Shown here: positions 63,489 through 64,000 of the stretch, one piece after another
Layout of the letters: the number at the start of each line of letters is the position of its first letter
How positions within the stretch are numbered: position 1 is the first letter of the stretch
Assembly (NCBI GenBank): GCA_013178095.1
Contig: JABLXK010000001.1
Coordinates: 1-64,000, forward strand
DNA length: 64,000 nt
Source of the DNA: Anaerolineae bacterium
GTDB lineage: Bacteria > Chloroflexota > Anaerolineae > Anaerolineales > Anaerolineaceae
Direction: 5' to 3'
Notes under the pieces: generated by a model
Told to the model about the DNA's origin: nothing
Databases searched by the model: none
Seen by the model: only the letters and a program-made list of their open reading frames with translations
Program-made: the position numbers and the translations under genes

Positions 63489-64000
63489 ATGCCGGCGAAA
63501 CAACCTGTCAATCAAAAGATCAGCATTGACCCGATCACCCGCCTGGAAGGGCATGGCCGCATCGACTTGTTTTTGAATGAATCCGGCGGGCTGGAAAATG
63601 CGTATATGATCATTCCGGAGTTGCGCGGATTCGAAAAATTCTGCGAAGGCCGTCCGGTGGAAGAAATGCCACGCATCACGCAGCGCATCTGCGGTGTTTG
63701 CCCGATCGCCCATCATATAGCGGCGGCTAAAGCAGGCGACGCGGTCTATCATGTGGAACCGCCGCCGGCCGGCAAGAAATTGCGCGAATTGCTTTACTCC
63801 GCATTCTTCGTGGCCGACCACGCCACCCATTTTTACGTGCTGGGCGGGCCTGATTTTGTGGTCGGGCCGGACGCCCCCAAAGGCGAGCGCAATATCCTGG
63901 GTGTGGTGCGCAAGGTCGGGCGCGATGCCGGGGCGCGCGTGATGGGCTTGCTGAGCGAGAACCACGAAATTGCCAAGATCATCGGCGGGCGCTACATCCA
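63489..64000 (+). CDS. [NiFe] hydrogenase large subunit, N-terminal part (cut by window edge)
   Basis: The first 170 codons of a nickel-iron hydrogenase large subunit. [17 protein letters not shown] is the conserved opening and [11 protein letters not shown] (C68, C71, H75) is the L1 nickel-ligand motif, so the active-site half present here looks intact. The L2 motif would lie past the window. ATG 63489 follows GGAG by seven bases; an ATG at 63483 overlaps the previous stop but is too near the Shine-Dalgarno. With the small subunit and MvhD domains it matches group 3c-type Mvh hydrogenases, giving H2 oxidation or production to the Hdr unit. Confidence 0.9.
   Translation, partial: MPAKQPVNQKISIDPITRLEGHGRIDLFLNESGGLENAYMIIPELRGFEKFCEGRPVEEMPRITQRICGVCPIAHHIAAAKAGDAVYHVEPPPAGKKLRELLYSAFFVADHATHFYVLGGPDFVVGPDAPKGERNILGVVRKVGRDAGARVMGLLSENHEIAKIIGGRYI

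Overview
The window looks like a strictly anaerobic, fermentative bacterium of the Chloroflexota, probably Anaerolineae-like. This is inferred from the gene mix: a fused E1 pyruvate dehydrogenase-type enzyme, a ROK-regulated xylose operon, a tungsten aldehyde oxidoreductase/Hdr/hydrogenase cluster, and GC-rich genes with dispersed GC-rich palindromes. No rRNA or tRNA gene was seen, so the taxonomy is not proven.

Layout. 1-2450 is a strikingly AT-rich accessory patch: a transposase tail, an ApeA-like HEPN anti-phage gene and a decayed IS200-type element. 2453-8278 is a nucleoside salvage block: a divergent nucleoside phosphorylase, then ribokinase, an amidohydrolase, a nucleoside hydrolase, an M20 peptidase and a stand-alone RarA C-terminal-like protein. 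8279-8848 is a repeat-rich spacer, followed by L-lactate dehydrogenase. 9980-14448 (minus) is a redox operon: pentaheme cytochrome c, flavocytochrome b reductase and CcmF. 14783-17850 is a two-gene unit pairing a thermolysin-like metallopeptidase with a metallo-beta-lactamase-fold protein.

18067-34581 (minus) is a nine-gene operon for a PUFA-synthase-like megasynthase. It holds a PfaA-like protein split in two by one in-frame TAA, then PfaB, a double-hotdog dehydratase, PfaD, a phosphopantetheinyl transferase and a complete acyl-CoA carboxylase. No PfaC-type KS-CLF gene is present. 34912-35216 is a 91-bp tandem repeat. 35248-38727 (minus) encodes 2-oxoacid dehydrogenase E2 and fused E1, facing a GntR regulator with a clear promoter/operator between them. 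Then come a small secreted protein, a membrane protein, a TetR/MFS pair with an operator, a DEAD-box helicase with an attenuator-like leader, and a nucleoside deaminase.

45775-54828 is a xylose regulon: XylFGH transporter, ROK repressor, isomerase, a mutarotase-like protein and xylulokinase. UspA and a PLP homeostasis protein follow. From 56269 to the window end runs an operon for a MoaD-like protein, an AOR-family tungsten enzyme, a four-cluster ferredoxin, a selenocysteine-containing HdrA fused to MvhD, an HdrC-MvhD fusion, and the small and (truncated) large subunits of a group 3-type [NiFe] hydrogenase. Together these suggest a soluble flavin-based electron-bifurcating or confurcating complex linking aldehyde/acid chemistry, ferredoxin and H2. 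That complex and the split lipid megasynthase are the two most notable systems here.
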